Part shown: positions 1 through 11,059 of the stretch, piece by piece
Layout of the letters: every line of letters begins with the position of its first letter
Position numbering within the stretch: the first letter of the stretch is position 1
Source: Dioscorea cayenensis subsp. rotundata
Taxonomy: Eukaryota; Streptophyta; Magnoliopsida; Dioscoreales; Dioscoreaceae
Reading direction: 5' to 3'
Length of the DNA stretch: 64,000 nt
NCBI RefSeq assembly: GCF_009730915.1
Contig: NC_052484.1
Coordinates: 744,001-808,000 of the forward strand
The notes under the pieces: model-generated
Databases searched by the model: none
Seen by the model: only the letters and a program-made list of their open reading frames with translations
What the model was told of the DNA's origin: nothing
Position numbers and translations under genes: made by a program

Positions 1-233
1 AGGATTATTGTGACCTTTGTTGCTCACTCTCAATGAAAAACCTTCTTGTTGCTGAGTACAGAATAGCCAACTACTGTTTATATTATCCTTGATAAATGTA
101 TTTATATTATGTATTTGGTGATGATTGGTCGATATTATCAATGTGTATTTACAGTCTATATACTTTTAATTAACAATAACAAGCATCTCATACATTTCAT
201 CCTTATTTTCTAACCAACCTCTTATCAGTATTA

Positions 234-905
234 ATGCAATCCCAATCTCATTATTCAGATGAAGAAACCACCTCCATTTCCTCCAACCACATTATCATAC
301 TCATGCAACACAACAACAGTAATAACCACAGACGAAGACCTTCATCAAATCTCATGCAGTGCTACATCCAGTACAACAACAACACTTACAATTACTATTA
401 TCATGAAACCAAACCCTCAAGAAAATCATCTCTTCTAGGTTTGCATAAGAACCTCTTTACCTTTGCTGTTCAGTCCATTGCCACACTCTTAACTCTCTGT
501 TTCACTTCATCATCATCATCATCTTCTTCTTTTTATTCAAGAAAGGTCTTGACCATGTCTACACTTGTTCTTTTTTGTTCTTCATTAATATCTACTACAA
601 TGGTTCTCCCTTTAAAGTTCCGAAGGTTAGCTCAAGCTATAACTTACTTATCAGCTACTTTGGCATTCATCTCTTTGTCCACCATGCTTCTCAACTCTAA
701 AGATTACTACTGGTTGTTTCTCTCTCTCTTTGGGACTATTCTACTGCTTATATTGTTCTATATTTTATGCAAGAAGTTAGCACTAGTTTTCCCATTTAAG
801 AACTTGTTCTTCATGAGATTTGTTGAAAACCAGCAGGCGCAGAGTGATCAAATGAGGTTGAGAATCATAGAAGAAGAAGAAGATGATGATGATGCAGTAA
901 TTTAA
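234..905 (+). CDS. TM-1, small four-helix membrane protein of unknown function
   Basis: Single-exon frame of 223 residues starting MQSQSHYSDEETTS. I do not recognise the family. The first 65 residues are polar and rich in Asn, Ser, His and Tyr. Four hydrophobic stretches follow at about residues 70-90, 104-125, 133-152 and 157-180, each long enough to span a membrane, with a Ser run between the first two. The tail is charged and ends in an acidic run (EEEEDDDD). A TATA-like TATATAC lies about 75 bases before the ATG. Two relatives follow at 9.06 kb and 11.1 kb, and worn fragments lie beside several subtilase copies. The shared frame and preserved helices suggest this copy is the functional one. 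Location in a membrane is inferred from hydrophobicity only. Confidence 0.7.
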   Translation: MQSQSHYSDEETTSISSNHIIILMQHNNSNNHRRRPSSNLMQCYIQYNNNTYNYYYHETKPSRKSSLLGLHKNLFTFAVQSIATLLTLCFTSSSSSSSSFYSRKVLTMSTLVLFCSSLISTTMVLPLKFRRLAQAITYLSATLAFISLSTMLLNSKDYYWLFLSLFGTILLLILFYILCKKLALVFPFKNLFFMRFVENQQAQSDQMRLRIIEEEEDDDDAVI

Positions 906-1216
906 TATCATGTGTATCATTGTGTCTCTCTATTTATTAATAACGTTGTCGGTATTGGTATAGCGGAAATGGTATAAAAATAAATGGTCTTAGTTTTTTT
1001 TATGTATTGAAGTATGTGGATAGTTAAATTGTAAATTTTGTTCGCGGTTGTGCTTTTTTTTTCTTTTTTTTCCTAGAGATTGCGCCCCTGATTTTTGTTT
1101 TCTTGTTGTGTTGTGGTCTGTTTCTGTTGTTCAGACTTTTGTTATTATTTTGTCAGTCTTCCACTTCAAGTAAATTGTTTCTGTTGTTATGTTCTTTTTT
1201 TCTAATACTAGTGATT
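906..1216. other. 3' flank of TM-1, no gene seen
   Basis: AT-rich downstream sequence. The stretch from about 945 to 1000 (TATAGCGGAAATGGTATAAA) recurs in altered form after TM-2 and in the TM remnants near 23.9, 36.1 and 46.8 kb, so it is probably the 3' untranslated region of the gene. Confidence 0.4.
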
Positions 1217-1445
1217 TTTTTTTTTGAATAATAGACGACAAGCTCCTTTTTTATATGAATATAAACAATATCAAACAGTACTGGAATTCGGATGTACAGT
1301 ATATGTACAATATGAGAATAATATAAGAATCCCGAGTAAACAGTATATGAACAGTACGGTAAACAGTACTGTCAGGGGAGATATTTGAACCCATGACCTC
1401 CCCATTATACTTTGGTGTCATATCATTGGGCTATCCGATGGTTGA
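1217..1445 (-). repeat. Short retroelement remnant, SINE-like
   Basis: It begins on the plus strand with a T-run followed by GAATAATAGACG, as expected for the tail of a minus-strand retroelement. It ends with a segment whose complement reads GGTCATGGGTTCAAATATC, close to a tRNA-type B box. I saw no clear A box and no target duplication, so the class is tentative. Confidence 0.35.
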
Positions 1446-1559
1446 CTAATACTAGTGATTTATTCATATTTTTTAAAAATAAATAAAATAAAATAAAATT
1501 ATAAATTATAAATTTTATTAATAAATTAGATAAATCATAAATTTATTTAAAAATGAAGC

Positions 1560-2100
1560 ATTAAAAAAAAAACAAGAACAAAAAAACGAAAGCCAGAGTA
1601 GGAATTGGAATTGCTGAAGTAACCTGATCCCGAGGCAAATCAATAGGTTGAGAAGAGTTTGGTAAATCATTCTCAACCAAAGCCTTATCCCGAGATGGCT
1701 TTAAATTAGCATCAACTCGACATAAAAGACAAGGATCAAAGGCTAAGAAAAAGCTTTCATCCATGTTGAACGGATCTCGCGGTAACGGATCAGACAAACA
1801 TTTGAAGCCAAAGGAATCTTGAGTGAGTGGATCCCTAGGGATGAGGAGACAACTTTATCTTTAGAATCCATATCACGAGGACAATCAACGGATGGCATGC
1901 GGGTTGGAATTACGTTGAGACTATTCATGCATGGGAAATTGCATGGGAAGTCTCCCACACCTCGGAACTTGCACCGGTCTTACGCCGGTCACCGGAGCTG
2001 GAGCGCTCAACGGTGCGCGACCTGGTAACTTTCGATGCTAGCTTGGAGTGGAAAGCTGTAGCATCGCCGGCCTCACCGACCTCCACCGGAATAAAGTTAC
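1560..2100. other. GC-richer block without a recognised gene
   Basis: This block is clearly richer in G+C than its flanks and has short open frames on both strands (for example about 78 and 71 codons, minus strand). None matches a family I know. The composition and the sharp edge near 2100, where AT-rich DNA resumes, suggest a transposon-derived fragment or an old coding remnant. I assign no function. Confidence 0.25.
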
Positions 2101-2275
2101 ATTATTATATATATATATTTAATATTTTATTTGTTTGAGCTTGGAAACCCATTGAAATAATAAAATCATAAGTAATTGTAAGGGTTTGAATCTTTGGGTC
2201 AATAATACTTTTGTTGTGTGTCTTTGTGTTCCATGGCTAGTGGACCTTTGGTATCCACTTTTTCAAAAAAACAAA

Positions 2276-2277
2276 AC

Positions 2278-2312
<35 letters not shown>
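2276..2312. repeat. (AAT)n microsatellite
   Basis: About twelve perfect AAT units, directly after a CAAAAAAACAAAAC tail-like stretch, which suggests the 3' end of a small retroposon. Confidence 0.8.
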
Positions 2313-2313
<1 letters not shown>

Positions 2314-2764
2314 ACTATTGTTGTATTGTATATATATTATAAAATACTATAGTAAATAGTAATACTGTTTTAATGTTCACAAATTCTGTGCGAGGATATC
2401 GCGAGTTCATTTCCCCTGGTTCTGGAACCAGAGAATACAACCTATCATATTTTAACACGTGATGTTATTATATTTTTTCTATTATGATTAGGGACACGTG
2501 TCAGTCTTTAATAGGCTGAAACCAGAATATTCTCTTGTTTCAAGGGAGATGAGTTCCGATATCGCTCCCCTCCTTTTTAGAGTTGTATGCCATGAGATTT
2601 ATCAACTCACTTTAGATCCTGAAATATCTTCCAGGTATGAACAATTTTAATCATCTTATGTGACGTCTAACAAAGTTAATAAATTTTTGAATGATCGTCA
2701 AGTCATTGTAACTGGTGCAAAATCTCATCTATCTAATGGGCCGACATTGGTTGAACAATCTCTT

Positions 2765-2970
2765 TATTTTTCCAAACTTACATTTTTAGTCTTTTTATTT
2801 TGAATTGTAACTTTTCGGTGTTTTTACAATTTCAATTTAGTTATGTAAGCCCTTCTAAATCTTAAACCCTAACCCTTAACTGTTAAAAAAAAGACTGATA
2901 TAATTCACTTAAATATAGTAGAACATTGATTAAAAAATTATAATTTAAAATATGGGACTAAAAAATGGAG
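2765..2970. repeat. Foldback (MITE-like) repeat
   Basis: The arm with TTTTTAGTCTTTTTATTTTG near 2790 is complemented by an arm with AAAATATGGGACTAAAAAAT near 2950. The pairing is imperfect and I saw no target duplication. Confidence 0.4.
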
Positions 2971-3009
2971 AGTCCATTTAAAATATTATATAAAAACAGT
3001 GAAAATATT

Positions 3010-3275
3010 AAAATGATCTCTCTATTTTTGTATTTTCTTTATTTTTAATCTCTTTGATATAAAATCCGTCTTTTTAGTTCTCGTATTTGTAAATTTTTGT
3101 CCTACCTTTTAGCTGATAAACTGGAGGGACAAAAAAAGATAAAAATGTATAAATACGAGAACCAAAAGACGAATTTTACATTTAAGATAAAAATATGTAA
3201 ATAGAACAAAACGAACAGATTTCATATTAGAGGGACTAAAAAATAAAATAAAATAGAGGGACTATTTTGCATACC
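3010..3275. repeat. Foldback (MITE-like) repeat, second
   Basis: The left arm (CTCTCTATTTTTG, then TTAGTTCTCGTATTTG) and the right arm (AAATACGAGAACCAAAAG, then AAAATAGAGGGACTATTTT) are inverted copies around a centre near 3120. Ends of the form TAGTCCCTCTATTTT are common in plant foldback elements. I could not fix a target duplication. Confidence 0.55.
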
Positions 3276-3280
3276 TCTCT

Positions 3281-4620
3281 ACAAAAGAGACAACACCTTC
3301 CTCTTCTCGAACGTATCATCAATTCAAACCCTCATTTCAGTTCCTCAGTTCCAAACTTCTCTTGCTCTTCCTCTTCCTCTTCCTCGATTTCCAAACCCTA
3401 GCTTTGATCTTCATCCTTGTGGCTTCCCATGAACCCTCTTCATCGCATGATCGGTAGCATTTTGGGAAGATCGCCTCTTCGTCTCTGACTAGAAAGAAAC
3501 CCTTCGGACCGTGGCTTGACTCGCTGGGTGATTGCCGGCGCTGTCTCCATCTTCCTTCTCTTCTGCTTACGGCTATCTTTCTCGCCATGCCGGAGGAGGA
3601 AGCATGATAAAGTCCTTCGCTTGCCTCCTTGCACCATCTCGGATCTCCGAGTGCTCAAGTAAGCTGGATTTTCCTCTTCTGTTGTTTTCTTTGAGAGCAT
3701 TAGAGATTGTCATGCTGTGATTTGATCCAACATTTGCTTCTGCTACTTGGATTTTGATTCTTTAACTGTTGTTGAACACTGTATTTTATTTTATTTTTCA
3801 TGATTACTTAGTGATATGAAATGCAGATTGAAATTGTTAGGTTGAGATTTGTTTGATGTAAAAAGAGGTTTTTTTTGGTTTTTCCCTTGGGAACTTTTAA
3901 GATTGGTTAATTGATTGAATTTGAATGATGTGATTATTAAAAGTTTTTTATGCTACCAGTTGAAGAAGCTTCATGTGAAGCTTTGTTTAGTTGTTCTCCA
4001 AAATCATGGGTTTCTTGATTTCATTTGAAGGCTAATATGTGTAAAATTTGTTCTCTGTTGAACATGGCATCTAATTTCTATAGTTTTGACTGCTCTTAAA
4101 ACTTTGTATTTTCTGTTGAAACTTGCTTGTTATCAAGCAATAGGATAATGGACTGAAGGTCTGCTGACAATTAATTAATTAAAGCTATAATGACTTCTAT
4201 TTGTGTTTAGTATGATTTATCTTATATCGATTATCTTTGCAGTTACTACTGTCTGCCAATTTTTTTTTCTTCTTTTTTTTATTTGAGAAAAGTGGATAAA
4301 CATCATAAACTATTAATTTATTAAATGTTTACTCATTTGTTGTTTTCATTATTGCCATATTTAGATTAGATAGATCTAATTTATTTTCATGTCTTTCTAA
4401 AACCCAACTATTTGCATTGCTTGGCTGTTTCAGAGCTAAACAATCTAGCCATTGTTTTTGATTAATTTCTTTTTAAGAAAAAATATTGGTGGACAACTTT
4501 TATGATGTAGTTAAATTTAATTAATTTAATTCTCTCCTTCCAGGCATGACATCAAGCTGAACAATGCAATTCTTGCAGAGGATAAGCATTTGTCAATGTA
4601 AGCTTTCTACCTCTCTCTCT
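3281..4620 (+). other. 5' part of an unidentified intron-bearing gene or pseudogene
   Basis: A CT-rich leader is followed by an ATG at about 3430, but that frame closes after 19 codons. A different frame from about 3510 reads a hydrophobic stretch (WVIAGAVSIFLLFCLRL), then a basic segment and DLRVLK, ending at a good donor (AAG|GTAAGC near 3660). A second exon-like piece at about 4544-4598 reads HDIKLNNAILAEDKHLSM and also ends at GTAAGC. I do not recognise the protein. The frame break suggests a pseudogene, or an exon structure I have misread. Confidence 0.3.
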
Positions 4621-4757
4621 ATGCCCTACACTGTGTACATGCATACATTGTAAAATTATATATATTTATATCTTTGTTTCTACTACAACTCAGTAGCACT
4701 AAACTTATAGCTAGACTGTTTCATCTTTTTTGCGGCTGTAGTAATTTTCTTAGTTGA
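3958..4757 (+). repeat. Left direct repeat flanking the plant-mobile-domain-like gene
   Basis: This matches 7612-8247 in the same orientation, from AAGCTTCATGTGAAGC through the exon-like GCAATTCTTGCAGAGGAT to TAGTTGAT. The left copy is longer partly because a short retroelement tail sits inside it at about 4262-4335. The repeats flank the three-exon gene at 4830-7564. Confidence 0.7.
4262..4335 (-). mobile_element. LINE/SINE 3' tail, tiny insertion
   Basis: A T-rich run followed by GAAAAGTGGATAAAC and TAATTTATTAA. This tail signature recurs at 11.0, 19.0, 23.1 and 50.8 kb. The corresponding place in the right direct repeat (about 7930) lacks it, which shows it is an insertion younger than the duplication. 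Confidence 0.5.
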
Positions 4758-4829
4758 TCAGTTTGAGCAATATCACCGGAAAGAAGGAGCTACTTTCTCG
4801 CTCTGTGCCTTCCCTTTTGCGATTTGGAA

Positions 4830-7564
4830 ATGAAAGAAGCTACCTTGCTTGGCTCTCAGATTGGAGACAACAAAGGATCCCGCGCTCTCAGTATGTCAGG
4901 TTCGAAACGAAAAAATGATCCCCAAATTCTGAATACAATTCCTTTATCATATGTTGTGTTCTTTGTGTTACTCTGTGTTTAAATTTAATAAAAGAATGGT
5001 CTTCAAGAAACCAATTTAAACTCATAAATTACTGGGGAGTGCTAGAAGAATGGTATTCAGGACATTAATTTAAGCTCATATTTTTATCCCAAACTAAACC
5101 TATGTCATATGTTTAGTAATGGATAATTATAAAGTAAGAAGTTTGTTTGTTAGTAGAATGAAATCTATTAGTTAGTTACTTAGTATTTTTCATTAGTAGA
5201 TTTTGTCTCATTCTTTCATGTGCACTTTAATGCTTCTAAGTAAGACTAAGCACTTAAATAGTCTGGGCATTGAAAGGAAGAAGTTGTTTGTGTAGACAGA
5301 CTCGAATGCAGTTAAAATTTGTACCAAAGATAGACTCAAATACAGATAAAGAATAAAATAATACATAGCTTAAGAGTTTCTGTGTAGTTACTTAGTTTTT
5401 CATATGATTTGATGAATTTAGACAGCAGTTAAAGAATAAAATAATATATAGCTTAAGAGTTTCCGTGTAGGATTAAGCAGTTAAAGAGTAAAATAATCTA
5501 GAAAGTAATCTAAAACTCATAATACTGACCACTGAAAGAGTAAAATAATCTTTAACTCATAAGACTAAGCAGTTTAATGCTTATTAATAATACATAGTAT
5601 AAGAGTTTATGTGTAGGACTTAGTAAGACTAAGCACTAAAAGAGTAAGATAATCTGAAACTCATAAGACTAAGAACTTTAATGCTTATGTTTTATTTATT
5701 CATTGTACATAGCTTAAGAGTTTCTGTGTAGGACTAACTGACTAAGCAATTAAAGACTAAAATAATCTAGTGAGTAACCTGAAACGCATAATACTAAGCT
5801 GTAAAAAAATAAAATAATTGGAAAACCATAATGGTAAGCAGTGAAACTCAATAACTCATAATAACTAGTAATAGACTAAAAAAACAGTTAAAGAGTAAAA
5901 TAATATTCAAATAATATCTTATATATTTTGTGTCATTCTTTCATGTTATGTTGCAGAGAATGTACCAATAGAGAACTTGATTTGATGAATGTAGACAGAC
6001 TAAAACGCAGTTAAAGAATAAACCTATGTTTATATTATGTTCCAATGATCATGTTAATGCTTCCCATTATCTATATACTTGTGCATTCGATTTGTATTTT
6101 TCCTAGTTCTTTATCATATGTTTCTTCAGTTCTTTATCTGAAATTACTAAAGCATATGTTATTATTTTTGTCTACATGTTGTTAGTATTTATTATTTTTC
6201 ATTACATCTCAAAACTGTTTTTTCTTCTTATCAGATAAGAAAAAGGAGGCCAAGAAATCTTCCGACCTTGTCAATGGGAGATGCCACTTGGCTCCGCTAG
6301 TGTCCACACTCGATGAACTGAAGAAGCATATGAGTCAAAGACATTGGGAGATCATCCGTATGACTCCATTTAGCCCATTATTGGATTTACATCCAATAGT
6401 CCAAGAGAGGGGATTATTGGATGGCATTCTTCAACTTTTTGATGATCCGACCAACACATTTAAGATTGGCAAAAGCCATGTTACGTTCAGGCCTGAGGAT
6501 GTTTCACTTATATTAGGTCTACCATGCTATGGAACTGTGGTGAAGTTCAAGCGGCAAAAGCCTCTGTCTGAATTTGAGGAGAAGTACTTGAAGACATCCA
6601 AAGACCGACAGAGAGACAACATTAAGAAGAAGCTGATGGAAATTGTCCATCATAGAAGTGAAGAGAATTTTGTAAAATTGTTGGTGGTGTACATTATGGC
6701 ATCCTTCCTTTTCCCCCACACCACTTCCTCTGCCCCAAGTTGGGTTGGTCAATATGTTGATCAATTGTACACAATGGGCCAGTATGCATGGGCGCTGGCT
6801 GTCCATAAATTTTTAATGGATGGTGTCCCCAAGGCAGCGAGGTGTGTCAAAGCCAGGCGATCAGATAGGAAGATTAATACTGGCTATCTGCGGGGGTGTG
6901 TTATTGCGCTTAACATATGGTTTTATGAAGTGACTGGCACGGGGAAAAAGGTACATTATGGGAAAGTACCTCGAGCTCTTTGCTATGGAGAGAAGAGCTT
7001 CAGAAAGACAGTATCAGTGGGTGCTCTTCTGGACTCCCTCTCTGGGAGAGAAGTAAGCACATTTAAAATTTTACTTAAAGTGCTAGTCTGTTGATTTTAA
7101 ACTATTTTATCCTTTAAATGCTTAGTATTATGAGTTTTAGATTATTTTACTCAAAGAGTTTCAAATTATCTTACTAGACTGCTTATGAGTTTCAGTTTTT
7201 GTGTTCCCAGATTTCAGAGCTCATTCCACTTAGCAACGAAGAAAATGGCATATTAGGGACCACATGGGCGAGTAGAGTTGATCGGCCCATGACTGCAGAG
7301 AAAGTCAGGAAGAAAGCAAAGGTGGAGAACATTAACAGCCCCCAACAAACACCTCTCCATCATTCTTCAAATGATAGCAGTAAAAGGAGCCAGGAATTTA
7401 ATATCATGGTTCATCGCTTGTTGGAATCCTTGGAGTTGTTGATGCAGGCTGCTCGTAATTTACGAACTTGTCCAGAAAAACCAAGAGAAAGCTCCTCTCT
7501 CACTTCCTTGCTGGATGCCATTGAGTGGCTGGATACCATTGAGTCAGTGAAGGAGGATGTTTAA
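4830..7564 (+). CDS. Plant mobile domain (PMD/DUF1985-like) protein, three exons
   Basis: Exons 4830-4899, 6235-7052 and 7211-7564 join in frame (phase 1, then phase 0) to 413 residues starting MKEATLLGSQ. Donors are CAG|GTTCGA and GAA|GTAAGC; acceptors are TTATCAG and TTCCCAG. The core (about residues 45-295) opens with a hydrophobic region and has FRPEDVSLILGLPCYG near residues 108-123, which resembles plant mobile domain and DUF1985 proteins. Those families are known in host nuclear proteins and in Mutator-type transposons. A Lys-rich linker follows GRCHL, and the last 117 residues (exon 3) are polar with a helical end. Intron 1 holds degenerate repeats and intron 2 an inverted fragment of them. 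The first exon rests on frame agreement and splice sites only; if it is wrong, the start is unknown. Function unproven. Confidence 0.6.
5225..5905. repeat. Degenerate tandem repeats in intron 1
   Basis: Units of roughly 80-115 bases share AAGAGTTTCTGTGTAGGACT, GAGTAAAATAATCT and AACTCATAAGACTAAGCA, seen at about 5370, 5452, 5600 and 5713. A short inverted version (AGATTATTTTACTC, GCTTATGAGTTTC) lies in intron 2 at about 7108-7195. Confidence 0.65.
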
Positions 7565-7611
7565 TGGATACAAAGTAAATTGATACCAAGGATATTATAA
7601 GAGTTTGAATC

Positions 7612-8247
7612 TGCCAGTTAAAGCTTCATGTGAAGCTTTGTTTAGTTGTTCCCCAAAATCATGGGTTTCGTGATTTTATTTGAAAGATAATAGTGTAGAA
7701 TTCATTCTCTGTTGAACATGGCATCTAATTGTATAGTTTTGATTGCACTTAAAAATCTCTGGATTGTCTCTTGAAACTTGCTGGTCATTAAGCAACAGGA
7801 TTATGGACTGAAGGTTTGCTGACAATTAATATATGAAAGCCATTAATTTCATTTTGCTTTGCTTCATTGGCTTCTATTTTTGAGTATGGTTTATCTTGTA
7901 TCGATTATCTTTGCATTTACTACTTTCTGCCAATCTGTTATTATAATTATTGCCATATTTAAATTAGATCTAATTTTTTTTTCCTATTTAGATTGCTTAC
8001 CTGTTTCAGAGCTAAACAATCTAAGCTTTCTTGCTGAATCAAGCTGAATCATGCAATTCTTGCAGAGGATCGATAAGCATTTGCCAATGTAAGCTTTCTT
8101 GCTTTCTCTGCTTGTGTGTACATGCATACATGGTAAAACCATATATGTATTTATATACATGTGTTTGTTTTTGCAACAACTTAGTAGCACTACACTTGTA
8201 GCAAGACTGTTTCATCTTATTTGTGGTTGTGGTACTTTTTTTAGTTG
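7612..8247 (+). repeat. Right direct repeat flanking the plant-mobile-domain-like gene
   Basis: Counterpart of 3958-4757. It includes a worn copy of the exon-like segment (GCAATTCTTGCAGAGGAT at about 8052) with the same GTAAGC donor context. Beyond it, 8488-8531 (between a CCCAG acceptor and GCAG|GTGCTT) and 8707-8766 (ending CAAG|GTTTGT) look like further short exons of the same unidentified gene as at 3281-4620. Confidence 0.6.
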
Positions 8248-9057
8248 ATGATTAATCTTCACAAGACCCATTCTTAAATTGAAGAGGGCATTAGGACTGG
8301 AAAACAAAATTATATTTTAGTTCATTTTGTGACTGGTTTTTTAATGTTCTGTATCTCGTTTTGTTTATCTCAAAATATAATGTGTTGTTCACTGGCTCAA
8401 TGTCAGATGCATTATATTTCATTAGTCGGCATTTAGGCATTGTTGATATACTGGCAGTCAATTACTAATCTTGATTTTTGTGCCCAGTGATTCTGTTACC
8501 AAAGGAGAAGCTGGTGGACACCAATGGAGCAGGTGCTTTCTTCTCATACATTACTGTGATTGGAATTTGTTAATTGATCATTCTATTGAGCATTCCTTAA
8601 CTTGATTTTTGTTTACGTTTTTTTTTCCCACGCGACAAATGTGTGAGAGCTGGTTGTTATGCAGGGAATGTTATAATTCTATTTTTCAAATCCTAACTTC
8701 TTTAGATATTTTTCATCTGGAAATTGGTGTTCCTACTCTTTGATCTTGGTCACCCCCCTGACAAGGTTTGTTCATCTGTATTAACTAGTGAATGACTAGT
8801 GACTAAGATTACCAATGAATTTTCTTTGAGATTAGCATGGTCGGTTCCTGACATCATTATTTCACAATTGTCAAACATTAATACTTGAATGTTTTGTTTT
8901 CTGCCCCCCCCACCATACTTATTAGGTTGCAGGTGTTGATTAGGACCTTAATTTTATGGATATATAGCAAGCTGCCATTAACTAAGAACAAACATCATAT
9001 TATATATGTTTTTATATATATTTGTCTTTATCATGTTTTTTAATCCAACTAACTGAA

Positions 9058-9700
9058 TGCATTCTCATAATTCAGATGAAGAGGCTGCTTCCATTTCATC
9101 TGACCATCTCATCATATTCATCCCACACTACCACCACCACCACCACCACAACAACAACAACCAACAAGTACCAGTACAACACTTACAATTATTACCATCA
9201 TGAAACCAAACCCTCACTCCATGCTTTCAATAAAAGCCTCTTTGCCTTTGCAGTTCAGTCCATTGTTACACTATTAGCTCTTTGTTTCTCATCATCATCA
9301 TCATCTTCTTCTTATTTAGTAAGGGTCTTCACCATCTCTACAATTTTTCTTTTCTGTTCTTCATTAATATCTACTGCAATGGTTCTCCCTTTGAAATTCC
9401 AAAGGTTAGCTCAAACTATCACTTGCTTATCAGCTACTTTGGCATTCATCTCCTTGTCCTCCATTCTCCTCAACTCTAGAGATTACTACTGCTTGTTTCT
9501 CTCTCTGTTTGGGACTTTCATGCTGCTTATTTTGTTCTATTTTCTGTGCAAAAAGTTACTACTAGTTCTCCCACTTAGGAACTTGCTCTTCATGAGAATA
9601 TTTGGTGCTCAACAGCAGCAGCGGCAGAGTGATTAAATGAAATTAAGGATCATGGAAGAAAGTGATCATGATAATAATTACTGTGCGTCTATAAGTTTCC
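9058..9700 (+). CDS. TM-2, diverged relative of TM-1 with altered ends
   Basis: The core (from NKSLFAFAVQ to FLCKKLLLV) keeps the four hydrophobic stretches of TM-1. The N-terminus is disturbed. The ATG at 9058 opens MHSHNSDEEAAS, matching TM-1, but that frame runs through a (CAC)n His tract and stops. The membrane core lies one frame over, where the same tract reads as poly-Thr, so a repeat-length change shifted the frame. An in-frame ATG at 9076 would give a different leader. At the other end the codon equal to Gln in TM-1 (GATCAAATG) is a stop (GATTAAATG), removing the acidic tail. It may be a pseudogene or a gene with a new N-terminus. It closes at about 9636; the old tail is still visible to 9700. 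Confidence 0.5.
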
Positions 9701-10527
9701 TTATGTATCTATGTATTTATAAGTGTTACTCTTTATTAATGAAGATCTTGGTCTAGCCCAGATGGAATTATATAAAGAAATGGTCTTAATTTCTTATTTG
9801 TCAAAGTGAATAATTAAATGACCAATTCAGTTAGTAATCAAGATGGATGGATGTTTCCTTTGTATTTCAGTGGTTTTTTTTTTCTTTTAAAAAATCTGAA
9901 AGTTGCTTTGTTAGTTTGTGAGGGTATACATATAAAATAGTACTTGAATCTACTAGTACTTCAGCAAAAATTTTATATACAACCAACTTAACACTCAATC
10001 ATTGTTTATGAACATGTTGCACTCTCTCTGTTCCTTGAATCCTTTCTGTCTCTCTCTTCTTCCCTCTCGCTTTTATTTTTTTTAATCTACGAAGATTCAT
10101 ACAACGTCCATAGATTACATTTACCCTATATATATATTCACTTTTAAATATTTTGATTCACGATTTTTAAAGAAAATGGATGAACCAATATTTAATTATG
10201 AAAAATATACCGACTACCATATTGTATTATAATTATAATTCACCAGGAAAAAGTGTTATGCAAACTCTTTCAAAAGTTAGAATAATGCAAATTAATAAAA
10301 AAATGATATATATATATATATATATATAGCGATAATATGGACAAGCTAAAATCCGTCTCCTTCGCCAACAAAGCAAATTAAGTTTAATTTCATGTAGGAC
10401 CGAAAATGCATGCTTGTGGCTGACCTTAGTGGGAACCTGGGGTTCAAGACCAAGTGATAGTGATTTAGAATTTAATAATTTTATCAAAATAGTATTATTA
10501 ATAATAATTCCCTGTGAAATTTTATAA

Positions 10528-10578
<51 letters not shown>

Positions 10579-10990
10579 TCCCTGTGTATAAAAGGAATGA
10601 TGAAATGAACATGATGCAATGTACATTTGGCAACACTTTCCCCTGCCCTGATTAGTCCCAAACTTCACAGTTAGTGGAGGGCCTTTAGGGCAACTAGTTT
10701 CATTGATTAAACTCATTAAACAAAAACCTCTTGGGATCGTTTAGCTAAATTATGTTGTATATTTAGCTTGTAAAAATTGATTACAATTTTAATTTTAAAT
10801 TATTTGGGGTAACATGTTTCTCTATTGAGTGTCAAACTATAGCTCTTGTAGTTTAAAAACATAAGATGGAGCACTCGGCTGAAGCGAGATGAAGAGTAAT
10901 GTTCAATTTTATGGGCCTTCCACGTGTGATGAGCTGATCCTAACACAGATTCTAGACTTAATTGGCAGTATTTCCAGTACAACACTTATT
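9701..10990. other. Intergenic, no gene seen
   Basis: AT-rich sequence with a (TA)n tract at about 10308-10327 and a long (AAT)n tract at 10529-10578. Open frames here, including one of 142 codons on the minus strand, are poly-Leu or poly-Ile products of the AAT tract and are not genes. The stretch from TM-2 to about 9830 is its 3' flank. Confidence 0.6.
10529..10578. repeat. (AAT)n microsatellite
   Basis: Uninterrupted AAT/ATA units for about 50 bases, flanked on both sides by AATTCCCTGTG, suggesting a slipped or duplicated unit. Confidence 0.9.
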
Positions 10991-10997
10991 ATTATTA

Positions 10998-11045
10998 TTA
11001 TTTTTTTTGAATAAAGTGGATAAACCACAAATTTATCATGAAACT
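10998..11045 (-). mobile_element. LINE/SINE 3' tail fragment
   Basis: TTTTTTTTGAATAAAGTGG followed by ATAAACCACAAATTTATCA is the recurring retroelement tail signature. It separates two copies of an AACACTTATTAT motif taken from the TM-3 leader. Confidence 0.5.
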
Positions 11046-11059
11046 AAACAGCAACACTT

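Noticed and set aside
1743-2028. Possible small genes in the GC-richer block
   Set aside because: Frames on both strands overlap and none resembles a known protein; kept only as an unassigned block.
10233-10661. Open frame of 142 codons, minus strand
   Set aside because: Its centre is a Leu run from the (AAT)n tract; no domain and no support outside the tract.
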